Assembly: GCA_020744225.1 (NCBI GenBank)
Contig: JAGMWG010000006.1
Coordinates: 496,001 to 560,000 of the forward strand
Reading direction: 5' to 3'
Length of the DNA stretch: 64,000 bases
From: Paraphoma chrysanthemicola
Taxonomy: Eukaryota > Ascomycota > Dothideomycetes > Pleosporales > Phaeosphaeriaceae
Each line of letters opens with the position of its first letter. Within the stretch, counting starts at the first letter, position 1. The notes under the pieces are model-generated. The model was not told where the DNA came from and made no database searches. It saw nothing but the letters and a program-made list of their open reading frames with translations. Of the stretch, positions 1-10,842 are shown piece after piece. A program made the position numbers and the translations under genes.

Positions 1-605
1 AATTTGACGGTGTGACGGCGCTGAGGGTCTGCGTAATCGAGGGTAGCGGGTACGGGCAGGGGTTATGCCGGCTGCGAGCTGTGGTGCGGAGGTCGAGGAG
101 CGCGAAAGGGGCACGGCACTGGCAGAGGGAGGTCAATTATGGAGTGAATGCAGAGGCGAGCGAGGGACAGAGGAATGACATAAGCATAGGGCAGGTCGCA
201 TGCTGCAGTCGGGCGCGGTGCAGCTCTTTCACTCCACGCGCGAGATGCGGCGGGATGGTGCATCGAGGTTCGACATGGCTGCCAAGTAGCGAAGCACTTT
301 AGCGTGGGCCCGCCTAACTCCGAACGGTGCACTCTCCGCTGTCATCCTACACTTTGTAAGACCACCACGTCAAATCACTGCAACACCAAAATCAGACACA
401 TGCGACGCATCACAGCAGAAGAGCAGCAGACGCAATTGATGTATGAACTGTCGAATTGTGGTATGGCTACTCAGTAGCAGCTCGCCCTGTAGCAAGCTCC
501 GAGCTATACGGAAGCTCAAGGAAAACGCCAAACACCCTCCCTAATGCTCAATCTGGTATCATCTCGCCCATGTCCATGTCCCTCTGTCCCAAAACAATCC
601 GACCT
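1..605. other. Window start without recognised gene
   Basis: 605 bp downstream of the Cys-rich gene on its strand. Two overlapping 90-codon ORFs are present but unconvincing. Nothing supported. Confidence 0.4.
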
Positions 606-974
606 CTACTTCTGGGTGGTGAAGTCGGTCTCGAGGTTCGATGAGCCGTTGTTCTCGGCGCGGCTGCAGGTGCATGCATCTGGCCATTCGTTAGCATTGA
701 ATTACATGGTCCATAAGTGATTGATGGACTTACCCTCAGCTCGCTTTCCGCACGCGCATGTGCTGGTAGGAAGCTTGTTCTCGGTGACAGCCTTGTCGCA
801 AGCTGCGCCATATGTTAGTACTTGATGTCATAAGTAGCAATCTGAGCTAGGCGCCGGAGAAGATGCGAGTGACAGGTAAGACGTACTGCACTGGAGCGCG
901 GGCTGCTTGCCGCAAGAGCAAGTTGCCTCCTTTGCGCACACGCACTCGCCGGTGTTACGTCCGCAGCAAGCCAT
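606..974 (-). CDS. Small cysteine-rich metallothionein-like protein (DUF7871-type)
   Basis: Three exons on the minus strand (974-887, 802-734, 679-606) give a 76-residue protein. It has repeated CxC and CxCG motifs: CVCAKEATCSCGKQ at the N-terminus, then TCACGKR and ACTCSR. This regular Cys spacing is typical of the widespread small fungal Cys-rich proteins described as metallothionein-like (DUF7871). The likely role is binding Cu/Zn ions in the cytosol, inferred from Cys density only. Both introns (84 and 54 nt) are GT-AG with clear branch sites (tactaac, gctaac) and keep phase. Start is the ATG at 974, directly followed by Cys-Cys. A TATA-like box lies about 120 bp upstream. It is divergent from the transaminase gene at 1598. 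Confidence 0.85.
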
Positions 975-1597
975 TTGGATAGTTTTGATATGTGGTTTGG
1001 AAGATTGGTAGGTGGTGAATGAAGCTGATTGGAATGTGGTAGATGTAGAGTCAAGTCGTGCTGTGATGATCAATTACAAGAGAAGATACAGCCTTCTTTA
1101 TACCTTTGCAACCGAAAGCTCACTTTCCAAACTACGTAGTATCGGACCCTGACCTTACCAGCTCATAGTCAGGCGATGCTCGCGTCGACCAATCACAGCG
1201 CACCTGATTACGCCGACGAACCGTGGTGCGGCGACATTTGTGCGACTTTGAGGCTCAAATCGCCACTGCTGATTCACGCGCAACGGCAGCTGTGCGATTT
1301 GTTGGAGATTAGATGCGAGTGGTGCATCTGATTGCGTCGTGTAGTGTGTCCGTGGTGGTAGTCTGACGGGCGACTATCGCGTTCCGAGGTCGACGCTTAT
1401 CGAGCATGTAAAGAGGAGGGCGCGACTGGCTTGGGAAGGTAGGAACGAACATCAGTGTTCATCTACATGTATATGTGCTTTACCTTCAAGCTTGAAAATT
1501 CCTCTTCTTTCATCGCAGTCATCTCAATCACCAACTCTACTGCGCAAATCTACCACTGCTTTCCATAATTCTATCTACCCTCCGTACTTCATCCAGC
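975..1597. other. Divergent intergenic region
   Basis: 623 bp between the Cys-rich gene (minus) and the transaminase gene (plus). It must hold both promoters. The last 100 bases before 1598 are pyrimidine-rich (CT-rich), typical of fungal core promoters and 5' leaders. No coding sequence seen. Confidence 0.6.
1096..1102 (-). promoter_or_regulatory. TATA-like box of the Cys-rich gene
   Basis: TATAAAG on the minus strand, about 120 bp upstream of the ATG at 974. Position fits a core promoter element of a highly expressed small gene; function is inferred. Confidence 0.45.
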
Positions 1598-2593
1598 ATG
1601 GCAACAATGAACGACATCTTCTCCGCCTACCAATCCCGCCTCCAAACGCTCACCCAAAGCACCAACCCCCTCTCCTCCGGCGTCGCCTACATCTCCGGCT
1701 CCGTCGTTCCCCTCCACGACGCCCGCATTCCCCTTCTCGACCAAGGCTTTCTCCGCAGCGACCTCACCTACGACGTCCCCGCCGTCTGGGACGGCCGATT
1801 CTTCCGTCTGGACGAGCATATCTCTCGCCTCGATGCCAGCTGTAAGAAAATGCGTATGCGTCTCCCATTACCGCATGCACGCATCAAGCATATCCTGTTC
1901 GAAATGGTTGCGCAGAGTGGGATCAAAGATGCGTTTGTCGAGTTGATAGTCACGAGGGGTATGAGACAGGTCCGTGGCGCGAAGCCGGAGGAATTGCTGA
2001 ACAATCATTTGTATATGCTCGTCATGCCGTATGTATGGGTAATGGATCCCGCAGTGCAGCGAACGGGCGGGAAAGCAGTCATAGCGAGGACAGTGCGACG
2101 CACGCCGCCAGGAAGTATGGATCCGACGATTAAGAATCTGCAATGGGGAGACTTCACGAAGGGGTTGTTTGAAGCCGCGGATCGAGGGGCTGTGTACCCA
2201 TTCTTGACGGACGGAGACGCGCATTTGACGGAGGGCGCGGGTTTTAACATCGTGCTTATCAAGGATGGCGTGTTGTATACGCCTGATCGAGGTGTGTTAG
2301 AGGGAGTGACGAGGAAGAGTGTGATTGATGTCGCGAACAGTAAGGGAATCGAAGTCAGGGTGGAGGTTGTGCCGGTGGAGATGGCGTACGAGGCGGATGA
2401 GATCTTCATGTGTACGACCGCAGGTGGGATTATGCCGATAACAGAGCTAGATGGACAAACTGTAAAGGACGGCAAGATTGGACCCGTTACAAGGGTTATA
2501 TGGGATGGGTATTGGGCCATGCATTGGGATCCAAAGTACAGTGAAGAGATTGGGTATCATCGTGCTAGTACTGGGGCGTTGGCCAAGCTCTGA
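1598..2593 (+). CDS. Class-IV PLP aminotransferase, (R)-selective amine transaminase-like
   Basis: Intronless, 331 residues, the usual length for the family. The whole chain follows the fungal (R)-selective amine transaminases (Aspergillus terreus type) of PLP fold type IV, related to branched-chain and D-amino-acid aminotransferases. Visible motifs: RIPLLDQGF followed by SDLTYDV, FVELIVTRG, VRG (Arg126), RRTPPG, and PTIKNLQWGD with the Schiff-base lysine Lys179. LTEGAGFN carries the PLP-binding Glu212, and MCTTAGGIMPI lies near the C-terminus. The position after GFL is Arg53, where the A. terreus enzyme, as I recall it, has His; this may alter the substrate pocket. No targeting signal is seen, so it is probably cytosolic. 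Natural substrate unknown. Convergent with the F-box gene, 101 bp apart. Confidence 0.9.
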   Translation: MATMNDIFSAYQSRLQTLTQSTNPLSSGVAYISGSVVPLHDARIPLLDQGFLRSDLTYDVPAVWDGRFFRLDEHISRLDASCKKMRMRLPLPHARIKHILFEMVAQSGIKDAFVELIVTRGMRQVRGAKPEELLNNHLYMLVMPYVWVMDPAVQRTGGKAVIARTVRRTPPGSMDPTIKNLQWGDFTKGLFEAADRGAVYPFLTDGDAHLTEGAGFNIVLIKDGVLYTPDRGVLEGVTRKSVIDVANSKGIEVRVEVVPVEMAYEADEIFMCTTAGGIMPITELDGQTVKDGKIGPVTRVIWDGYWAMHWDPKYSEEIGYHRASTGALAKL

Positions 2594-2694
2594 GTGTTGG
2601 AAATCGTATCGTACTTCTTCATCAGTAGGACACCTGTTGAATATGCAGCTTGCAGGCCGGGCTCTAGGACTGCACTCTTCATTGCACTCTGTCC

Positions 2695-3804
2695 TTACAT
2701 TACCATACAGGTACAGCGAGTCCAATTACGACGCCCAGCATTTTCCTTGCGAGCCGCCTTCCAATCCCTTCTGCCCTGCGGCCACTTCATTAACATTTTA
2801 TGATCTTTCGCGCATTTATTTGGCACAATCTCATGCTCATCCAGGTCACTGGCTGGCCTTTCCTCAAGTTTTCCTCGCCCGAACAGGCGTTCCACTTTGT
2901 ACCGCCGCATATGTTCGGTTTTGTACTCTGTTATCAGACGATGCTCGGGGGACATGCGTTTCTTGTTTGCCACAACCCATTCATGCAGCCGCTTGCGCCG
3001 TGCCCGGCAGTAATTGTCGCTGCGTACATCGTCGAAGGCTTCGTACCGACAAAGAATGCTGGCTCTATGCAGGGCTTGAACGAGCTCTTCATCGCATTCG
3101 CGCCTAGCCATCCAGTGCTTCTGCTCCTCGAGGACAGCAAAGTTGCGTTCGACGAAGAAGGCAGAGAAAGTACGGCACCAATCGAACGATATTTCGCGTG
3201 CCGAGCAGTCGAGTGCTAGGTCGATGAGTCTTGTATCGTGTGTGTTGTGCGGCAGCTTGATGAAGTATGGCGGACGATCGCCGCGCCCAATGCTCGTGCA
3301 GTCCCGAAGGACACGCAGGTACTGGAGATACTCTGAACCGTTGCGCGTATAAGTTTTATCTTGTTTACGACACCAATGCCTATGCTGCTGCTCCCACCGG
3401 GGCCTTCCCTTGGCGCTGGGACTCTTGTTCTCCACCTTCGGTGCAGGCGCTCTCGTTTCGCGGCAGTACCGTTCGATGAAGGGCACCCATCCCCGCACCG
3501 AGCCGATTCTGATGTCTACGGGATCAAAGAACATGCCTTGTTTGAATACTGCGCGGGTACCGTTTTCGGTCAGGCGCGAGAAGAGCATTGGCACGTGAAG
3601 GTGTTCGTACAAGGGTCCGCTTGCTGTGTGAATCGTGCTGTACACAAGGTCCATGACGGTATTTCGAAGGACCTTAAGCCGGAAGAACTCGTCCACACAT
3701 GTTCGGAGATGATGCGAAACATTGCGGATTGTGGACCAGAGTGTGTTGTGGTTGGAGATGGCGTCGAACACAATCAGCCAGACATCCAGAGGGAGGTTCG
3801 TCAT
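2695..3804 (-). CDS. F-box-like protein
   Basis: Single-exon ORF of 369 residues. The N-terminus (LPLDVWLIVFDAI, then ISNHNTLWSTIRNVSHHL) has the Leu-Pro-x-x-hydrophobic pattern of fungal F-box domains, which recruit substrates to SCF ubiquitin ligases. The rest is a basic, Trp/Tyr/Arg-rich chain with no domain I recognise, typical of lineage-specific fungal F-box proteins. The C-terminus is strongly basic. Start is the ATG at 3804, immediately before the F-box motif. The gene is convergent with the transaminase gene and divergent from the transcription factor gene at 4185. Substrate unknown. Confidence 0.65.
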   Translation of the reverse strand: MTNLPLDVWLIVFDAISNHNTLWSTIRNVSHHLRTCVDEFFRLKVLRNTVMDLVYSTIHTASGPLYEHLHVPMLFSRLTENGTRAVFKQGMFFDPVDIRIGSVRGWVPFIERYCRETRAPAPKVENKSPSAKGRPRWEQQHRHWCRKQDKTYTRNGSEYLQYLRVLRDCTSIGRGDRPPYFIKLPHNTHDTRLIDLALDCSAREISFDWCRTFSAFFVERNFAVLEEQKHWMARRECDEELVQALHRASILCRYEAFDDVRSDNYCRARRKRLHEWVVANKKRMSPEHRLITEYKTEHMRRYKVERLFGRGKLEERPASDLDEHEIVPNKCAKDHKMLMKWPQGRRDWKAARKENAGRRNWTRCTCMVM

Positions 3805-4184
3805 GGCTTATTGCGTTGCATCGGTGTTTGAAGCTCATATCAGCGCAGTCGCTGAGCATTGTAGTTTTGCATTGTGACGTCGTTGCACCACATCGCTGTC
3901 TTGCTGTGCCTCATGGTATGCCTCTTATGCGCCGTGCCTCAGTTGATGAGCCGACGGGAAGATGTGGGTGACATCCTGGCACATGCACGAGCGTTTGTGC
4001 CACCACCGGAGAAGCAAACGCCTCGGGCTAGCGCGTGGAGAACGCGGGGAAATAAACACGAACATCACGTGTGGAACGTGGTCACGGCTCACCAATTTCG
4101 CCCGACCTTGTGAGAGGACAACAAGCCCTTTGCGACGCCTCCGATTGCGCCTCGAGCATCGCGAACTCAGCGTTGTTGTCCAGG
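3805..4184. other. Divergent promoter region
   Basis: 380 bp between the F-box-like gene (minus) and the Zn-cluster regulator (plus). No recognisable element or coding exon seen. Confidence 0.5.
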
Positions 4185-6475
4185 ATGTCGTCAATGATAA
4201 CGTTCGCCGCGAACAACGAGTTTTTCCGCAAACGCAAGCGTGAGTGAAATGCCGGCAGACCTCGGGAGGCAAACAATGGGCTGACAGGCGCTGTAGGAGT
4301 CCATCGCGCGTGCGAATCGTGCAAGAAGCGGCGCAAGAGATGTAGCCACACGTTTGATGGTGAAGAAGTAAGTCTCAGACGCGCTGCGAGGCGTGGCTGT
4401 CCTCTCTAACGCCATAGCCAGGACGGAAGCTCTACCCAAAGCGGACACGCACCCAATCCAACCTCAGACCCTCATGGCTATGCTTTAAATGGGCATCATG
4501 CTCACGATCACAGAGGGCATCGTGTTGATTCGCATGGCCATGGCTATCCGAATTCGAGTATGGCACCGCCGCCCCAAAGCCCAGCATCAGAGAAGGCCTC
4601 TAAAACACCCCCCAACTTTCTCGGGTACTTGAACCCAGAGGCAGTGCTGAGGGAGCAGGTCCACAGCGAACGAGGAAAAGGAGGTCAATCAGCTCCATCT
4701 CCTATGCATCCGCCCATTGGTCAGTGGATAGAAGAGGCCGATCAAAGATCAGCATCAACGACAGCGGGCTCGGCGTCGTCACGCCTCAATGAGACAGGTC
4801 CGCACTCCACCCAAGAGTTGAAAGTCTCCAGAGCCCTCCAACAGTACTTAGACGCTGTAGGTGTAGACATATTGCCCTCGCGCAAGAGCCAAGATGTCCT
4901 CCTGGACATCTACTTCGCTTACGTCCACCCACTGCTACCACTCGTTGATAAAGACCTCTTCTACGAGCAGTACGAGCATGGAAGAGAGCCACGGCTACTG
5001 ATGCAGGCGATATGTATTGTGGCATCCAAGCATGCTGACGCAGCGAGTTATCTTGCTCTAGGCGATGATCCAAATCCACTGACGCCACGAGAGTTCTCTC
5101 AAAGACTATATAATGCAGTCATCATCGGCATCGAAGCGAAGCTCGAAAAGAATCGGGTTGTATTGATCCAGGTACTAGCTCTCATATCACTACATTGCGA
5201 AGGTCCAGAAGGCGCCGAGCAATCTTCAATGCACTTAGCCCAAGCGATCCATCACGCGCATACATTCGGTCTGCAGTTCGGACATCAATGGAAGAACCAA
5301 AGCTCGGAGTCGCAAGGTAATCTCGAAGACGTCTTCTGGGTCTTGTGGAGCCTGGACAAGATCAACGCGTGCATGAATGGCAGGCCTCTGCTGATGCATG
5401 ATCGGGACAACAGCTTACGACAACTACCGTCCGATCCTGAGAAGAGATCAAGCCCGTTCGGCATCTGGCTTCAGATATCGGAAATGCTTGATAAGGTCAT
5501 CGACTACTACAGACCAGGAAGATCAGCAGAAGAGACAGGGTGGGAGGGTGATGACTTCTTGGGATTTGAAGAGATGGTAGGCGACGGTGAAGATAAGTTG
5601 GATGGTCCGATCATGAGTGAGTATCGAACCCTGAGTGGTCCTCGGCACATGCTAACGGCATAGGCCTACTCTCCATGTTCCACCACACCATGTGCATGGC
5701 TTCCCACAAGTCGCTCTCCATCAACGCGCCCGTCAAATCCAGCCCCTCCTACGTCCGGCAAAGTCTCTCAGCTACACGAGTCATCCACCTCCTCAACGCT
5801 GACACTCCCGAGCGACTTCCCCCTCTTCCCATCGTTCCGTACGCGCTCGGCGTCGCACTCAGTGTCGTCTATCGCCACTTCCGCTCGCGCCGCCTCAAGG
5901 TCCACGTCAACCGCGCAACCGAAGAACTCAAGCAATGCGTCCGCCTCCTCGACCGCCTCCGCAATGCATGGTGGTCAGCCGGGACCATGGCCGACCTAGG
6001 CCGCGCCGTCCTCAGCAACGCCGCCGGCCGTTCCACCAACGCAGCAAACACCCCCGCAACCGTACCGGCAGAGCCTCACCAGCCAGAAACAAAAACCGAA
6101 CCGCCGACACCCACGGCCTCACATAATGGTAATCTACAACCACCAAATCAACAACATTGGCCCCAGTCGTCTCTCGACACCCAGATCGATCCTCGTCTTC
6201 AACACAACCCATCTACTCCGATGACAAATCTCCTCAACCCGATGCCTGCACCAACGCCTGGCCAGCATCCGACCAGCAGCGAACGCGCGCCGATGCAAGC
6301 GCCGCCGAACGCTGGATTTGGGTTCGCAGAGACGTCGCCCGATTGGTTGAATTTCGATACCGCTTTTGAGAACTTCGAAGGCTTGTTGGGAAGTTCTGGC
6401 GCGGATTTGAGTAATGAGCTGTTTAGACCGTTGGGCTATGAGGCGTTTGAGGGCTTTTTGGACCCCGCTGCTTAG
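4185..6475 (+). CDS. Zn-cluster transcription factor with Fungal_trans domain
   Basis: Four exons (4185-4239, 4297-4367, 4422-5616, 5664-6475), 710 residues. Exon 1 encodes a basic stretch (RKRKR) leading into ACESCKKRRKRC at about residues 21-34, a C-x2-C-x6-C half of a Zn2Cys6 cluster. The second Cys triplet is not visible; instead a His-rich stretch with several His pairs follows. NFLGYLNPEAVLR and then DILPSRKSQDVLLDIYFAYV with HPLLPLV mark the start of the regulatory middle domain (PF04082), as in CTF1/FarA- and XlnR-type activators. The C-terminus is Pro/Gln/Asn-rich and ends in an acidic-hydrophobic segment that looks like an activation domain. Introns of 57, 54 and 47 nt carry ctgac/ctaac branch sites. 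The gene controlled is unknown. An earlier unseen exon is possible. Confidence 0.8.
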
Positions 6476-7007
6476 GAGTGACGTTGGGCTGGTAGAGCAA
6501 TGGGGATGTGTACGATTCTGTGATGATTTATGGCATTTGATTGGATATGGTTTTGTTGTTTTTCTTCAATGTTTAAATCATTTCGATATTTGTAAATCTT
6601 TCCTATTGTCGCAGACTACTTGCGATCGTGTCGTTACTACTCGTGAGGCGGTAGTGCCTGCCAAATGCAAGACCTGAAAGGTCGTCTAACTACGCGCTGA
6701 CCCCGCTAGTCCGAATACAGTCGCGTCAACTCAACTAGACTTTCCAAGCAAGCAGCTTCATCCACCCCATGCCGATCAAAACATGCAGAAATCCCAATAT
6801 CAGAGTTCGCTAAGTCTCAAAATTCACTAAGGTACCACTTTCCATGTTCACGCCCCCGAATTCCGTAGCCGTGCGCACACTCACAAGGCTGAGAGTTACC
6901 TAGGCTCCAGCCGCTGACCTGCACAGCCTGATGAGAACTTTGAACCATCACCACTTTCGCATTATCCTTCATAAACTCCTCCATGACCTTCGTTTATCGG
7001 AGAAAAC
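6476..7007. other. Intergenic region before the HET gene
   Basis: 532 bp holding the 3' end of the regulator transcript and the promoter of the HET gene. T-rich tract near 6540-6600; nothing else recognised. Confidence 0.5.
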
Positions 7008-9218
7008 ATGATGAATCTTCCGGCATCTTTATCTCCGGAGTCGAGTATTGTCTGCCCTTCATGTCTCGACCTCGACCCTGAGAAGTATTGCGAAGCCAGT
7101 AGTGGCCAGTACATCGGCGAGCCAATTATGCTCCATGATCTGGTAGTCTCGGCAAGATTAGGATGCAAAGGGTGCCGTATACTTGCCTTCGCAGTTGAGA
7201 CACACGCCATGCAAGACGACACCGCAGATATAGTTGTGACCAAGAGAAACTCTTATGGACAATTTATCTGCACGTTATATCGTAAGAGATCGAACTCGAA
7301 CTCATCGAGGCCCCAATATATGCTTATTGGAGATGAGTTTGAGGAAGTCGAAGAATGCGCTCGTCTTGAGCTTGGCAAGATTTGGGACCATACTTCTAGT
7401 AAGTATCAAACAGCCTTCTCCCACATGGAACGATGAAATCTTTGATGTCCTAACCACTGCTACAGCTGAAACTACATGGCCTAAGGGTCTGCCTTTCTCT
7501 GGCCCAATCTCAGGGTACACGGGCTCGAAAGACGCGATAGATCGAGCGTACTCATGGCTGAAGATATGTGTATCTGAGCATGGTTGTCGCGGACCAGTTC
7601 ATGCCCGACTGCCAACGAGGATACTTCGTATAGAAGGTCACAAGAAGGTCAGGCTGCAAATTTCAGACGGCCAGATTGGATCTTATGCTTGTCTAAGTCA
7701 TTGTTGGGGGGACCGTCTGTATGCGCCTTTGAAGACGACATCTGCTACACTAGATGCATTCTTAGCCGAAGTCCCTTGGAAAGATCTCCCCAGAACATTT
7801 CGTCATGCCATCACGTTCTGCTTTCGCCTCGGAATATCCTATCTATGGATCGACAGCCTATGTATCCTACAGGATAGTGACGATGACTGGCGCCACGAAG
7901 GGAGCAAAATGGCGGACATATACGAATCCGCCCTCCTCACCTTGGCGGCAACGAAAGCCGCTAATCCGACCGAAGGCTGTTTCTCTGTCGCTCATGACAG
8001 ATACAAGTCACGATATATGAGCTTTCCAACCGAAGGACTCAGCACCAGCAATACCACAGTGCAAGTCCGAGACATACTACCTCATGGAGAGCAGGGTCAT
8101 GATTTGAAATTGCCACTTTTTCGTAGAGCATGGTGAGTCTGCACTGTACTAAGACTATTCTCTAAGCATGCACTAATCATGGTCGTCCGGCACAAAGGAC
8201 TTTCCAAGAGCGCAAATTATCACCAAGAGTAATTCATTTTACTGAACATGAACTGGGTTGGGAATGCGGTAAAGGTACCTGGTGTGAATGTTTATCGCCA
8301 TTTCGACTTTTCGAGAGAGAACAACAACTTGGCAAAACCACCCTTGATGCTTCGTCTAGTCGACTGACTTGGCAAATTGAGTGGCATAGAATCGTATCTG
8401 AGTACACGGGCAAGAATCTCACCTATCCAAGAGATATTTTTCCAGCGCTTCAAGGCTTGGCTCAACGATACAGTCCCGTCATGGGTCCTTACTTGGCAGG
8501 GCTATGGGATACAACTCTCATTTATAGCCTTACATGGTTTCGAACAAACCGTCCGAAGCCTCTAAATCCAGTGCCTTCCGGCCCCTTGGAAGAATGGCGG
8601 GCACCTACATGGTCATGGGCGGCGGTCGACGGTAAGGTGAGATTCTCCAAGATTGGCATTGAGGCCCCGCGTATTTTTGCATCAGTTGAAAGTGCCATGA
8701 TCGTTTCCAAGAGCAATGATCCCACGGGAGAAGTATCGGCTGGAATCTTGAGATTGAAGGGGAAAAGTCTGATTGGGAGGCTCTTCAAATCGAACTCACA
8801 AACCAGCGAAAATTGGCTGCAGATAGTGATCACAGGGAAGGACAACGGTTACCGACAACTTCCGGACATTCGTATTCTGGAGACTTCATCAGATTCCCTG
8901 CTCCACGGCTTCCGCTCCACAATGATTCAGCCTGGCAGCGGCGTTTTCTGGGATCATCCATATAGCGAACACTTCCTACGCTATGACCCACCCGGCTACA
9001 CGCAGATCATTCTCATGAAGATAGACGAGATGGCTTGCGCTGTACATCTCAATCCTGATTTCCAGGTAGAAGGCTGGCTGGTTCTGTGCAGAGAACGCAA
9101 TGGCTCCAGCTTCAACCGTATCGGTGTCGCCAAGATGGTTGTCGGAGAATCATCAACCCGAGATCTAAACTTGCTCTACGACAGCATTGACGAGGAATTG
9201 GTGGTTACTATTGTTTGA
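7008..9218 (+). CDS. Heterokaryon-incompatibility (HET) domain protein
   Basis: Three exons (7008-7398, 7466-8132, 8198-9218) give 692 residues. HET domain motifs are clear: SYACLSHCWG near residue 203, then LPRTFRHAI, YLWIDSLCILQDSDDDW and EGSKMADIYESALLTLAAT. The C-terminal half has the usual HET-family pattern PLEEWRAPTWSWAAVDGKV. HET proteins trigger programmed cell death after non-self recognition during hyphal fusion; the domain is structurally related to TIR domains (family knowledge). The N-terminus has a Cys-rich stretch (CPSCLDL, GCKGC) often seen in this family. No NACHT/WD40 or other receptor module is attached, so this is a HET-only form. Introns are 67 and 65 nt with ctaac/ctaat branch sites. 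It ends only 30 bp from the convergent RTA1 stop codon. Confidence 0.9.
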
Positions 9219-9248
9219 GGCTGCGAGTATCGAGGTTTTCCGCGAACG

Positions 9249-10188
9249 CTATTTCTGTGTATGTCTGCGAAGCAGAAGGCCATCGTTGTCACCGTCTGTC
9301 AGCAGCACACCTGCGTGCTTCCGTATACTGCGAAACAACATTCCAGGATGTCCGATCGCCATAATGACCACGACCAAGAACATCAACGCCGCGTCAAACG
9401 CATACAAATATGCCTCCGTCTTGTACAACTTTCCCTCCGGCCCTTCGAGGAACTCAATCAAACGAAACACGCTCCTAACAATCACCAACAAACTGACCGT
9501 ATACAACACCCACACATACCGCCTCCACGTGCTGCCACCGTTCAACGAGACCGTCGTCGGCTCGCGATTCAACCGCCGGTGGAAAACGGCCGTCATCGCC
9601 ACAAAGAACGCAAAAGCCGCAAGCTGAACACCCAACCCAGCTACCACGACGTTCACCCCTGTCTTTATCCCGGCCGGATCGCCGCTTGATTGCATCGCTG
9701 ATCCAGCCATCTGGCATATGAAACTCCCAATATCAATCAAGACATATATTTTCGTGGTCCAGCGCGTCGACATTACGGCATGCTCTTCGGCATGTAAGCT
9801 ACGGATCAAGCGCCCGAGGGTCATGTATATCGTTGCAGCGAGGAGTGGCGCGGACGCGAGGATAAGCATGAGTTGGATAAGGTAGGGAGAGCCATTGCGG
9901 ATGTTGGATGAGGACCAGGCGCGCGCGTAGTAACCTGATGCTTCGCCTGTGTGGATTTATTAGATTGTGCAAGAAGGGTAGGAAGAAGTTTGGTGTGTGG
10001 TGTATACCTGCGCAGCCCAAGATGAAGGGGATGAAGAACCATGTTCGAAGCGGGAACATCATGACGAGATGAACTGCGCCGCCAATGGCGAAGAGAACGA
10101 GAAAGATGTAGCCAGCGGTGGAGGAGGGCGTGTATGGGTACAGATCGAAGTCTGCATCGCCACGAGGTGCGAGGGAATGAGAGTCCAT
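9249..10188 (-). CDS. RTA1-family seven-TM membrane protein
   Basis: Two exons (10188-10008 and 9946-9249) give 292 residues with about seven hydrophobic helices. Diagnostic RTA1 patterns: YPYTPS near residue 17, MFPLRTWFFIPFILGC, EASGYYAR and the loop PYLIQLMLILASAPLLAAT. SFICQMAGSAMQ lies in the central helices and RSVFRLIEFLEG near the C-terminal helices. The family (S. cerevisiae Rta1, Rsb1) is linked to lipid translocation and resistance to sterol or sphingoid-base drugs in plasma or endosomal membranes. The intron is 61 nt, 9947-10007. The start ATG at 10188 gives the usual short outer N-terminus. Substrate cannot be told from sequence. Confidence 0.9.
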
Positions 10189-10842
10189 AGTAGTGCGAAT
10201 GATAGAGTGTGAAAACCCGAGAAGATCGATATGTGGAGAAACTCGAGAATGGAAATCGATGTCAAGTATGTGATGCAGCGCGCTAAATCCAGATACAAGA
10301 AATGCAAGAAAAGAGATCGAAGTCGTGTGGAAGTAAGAATTGACATCAAACCATTGGCGCCGTCGCGCCTACCATATATACTCCGACCTCTTGCTCAAAC
10401 TCCTTTTCGGCTCATTTTCTCTAACACCATTCTCAAGCATTCCCTTCTTCAGCATAGTGCACCGCGTGTCAAACAACGAGTTTTGACGTTGACTTGCCCC
10501 GGGACCCACTAATACGCGCTGATACGCGCTGGATACGCACTTTTGCGAGAAGAGAGCGGCCGGCTAAACATCGGCATATTGGGACGCATGAAGATCGAGG
10601 GAGCAAGTTGAGGCGGTGCAGAGGGTGGATATGGAGAATGGACAAGTTTTAGGTAGGTGATGAGTCGTGGTGTGGCACAATGCTTGAGTAGGCGAGGGGA
10701 GGAATTGGGCAAGGCGGATACGAAAGGTCGCTCAGTATCAGGAAATGGGTCGCGACGTCTCATCAGTAAGTTGCATTGAAACTACACTTAACGAAACCAA
10801 GTAAACTATTTCGTTACATCGTAGAGAGCGATCCAATCCATT
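10189..10842. other. Intergenic region
   Basis: 654 bp between the RTA1 gene start and the stop of the long helical protein gene; it serves as RTA1 promoter. Contains a short direct repeat of the unit tacgcgctga/tacgcgctgg at about 10513-10535. No coding signal. Confidence 0.5.
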
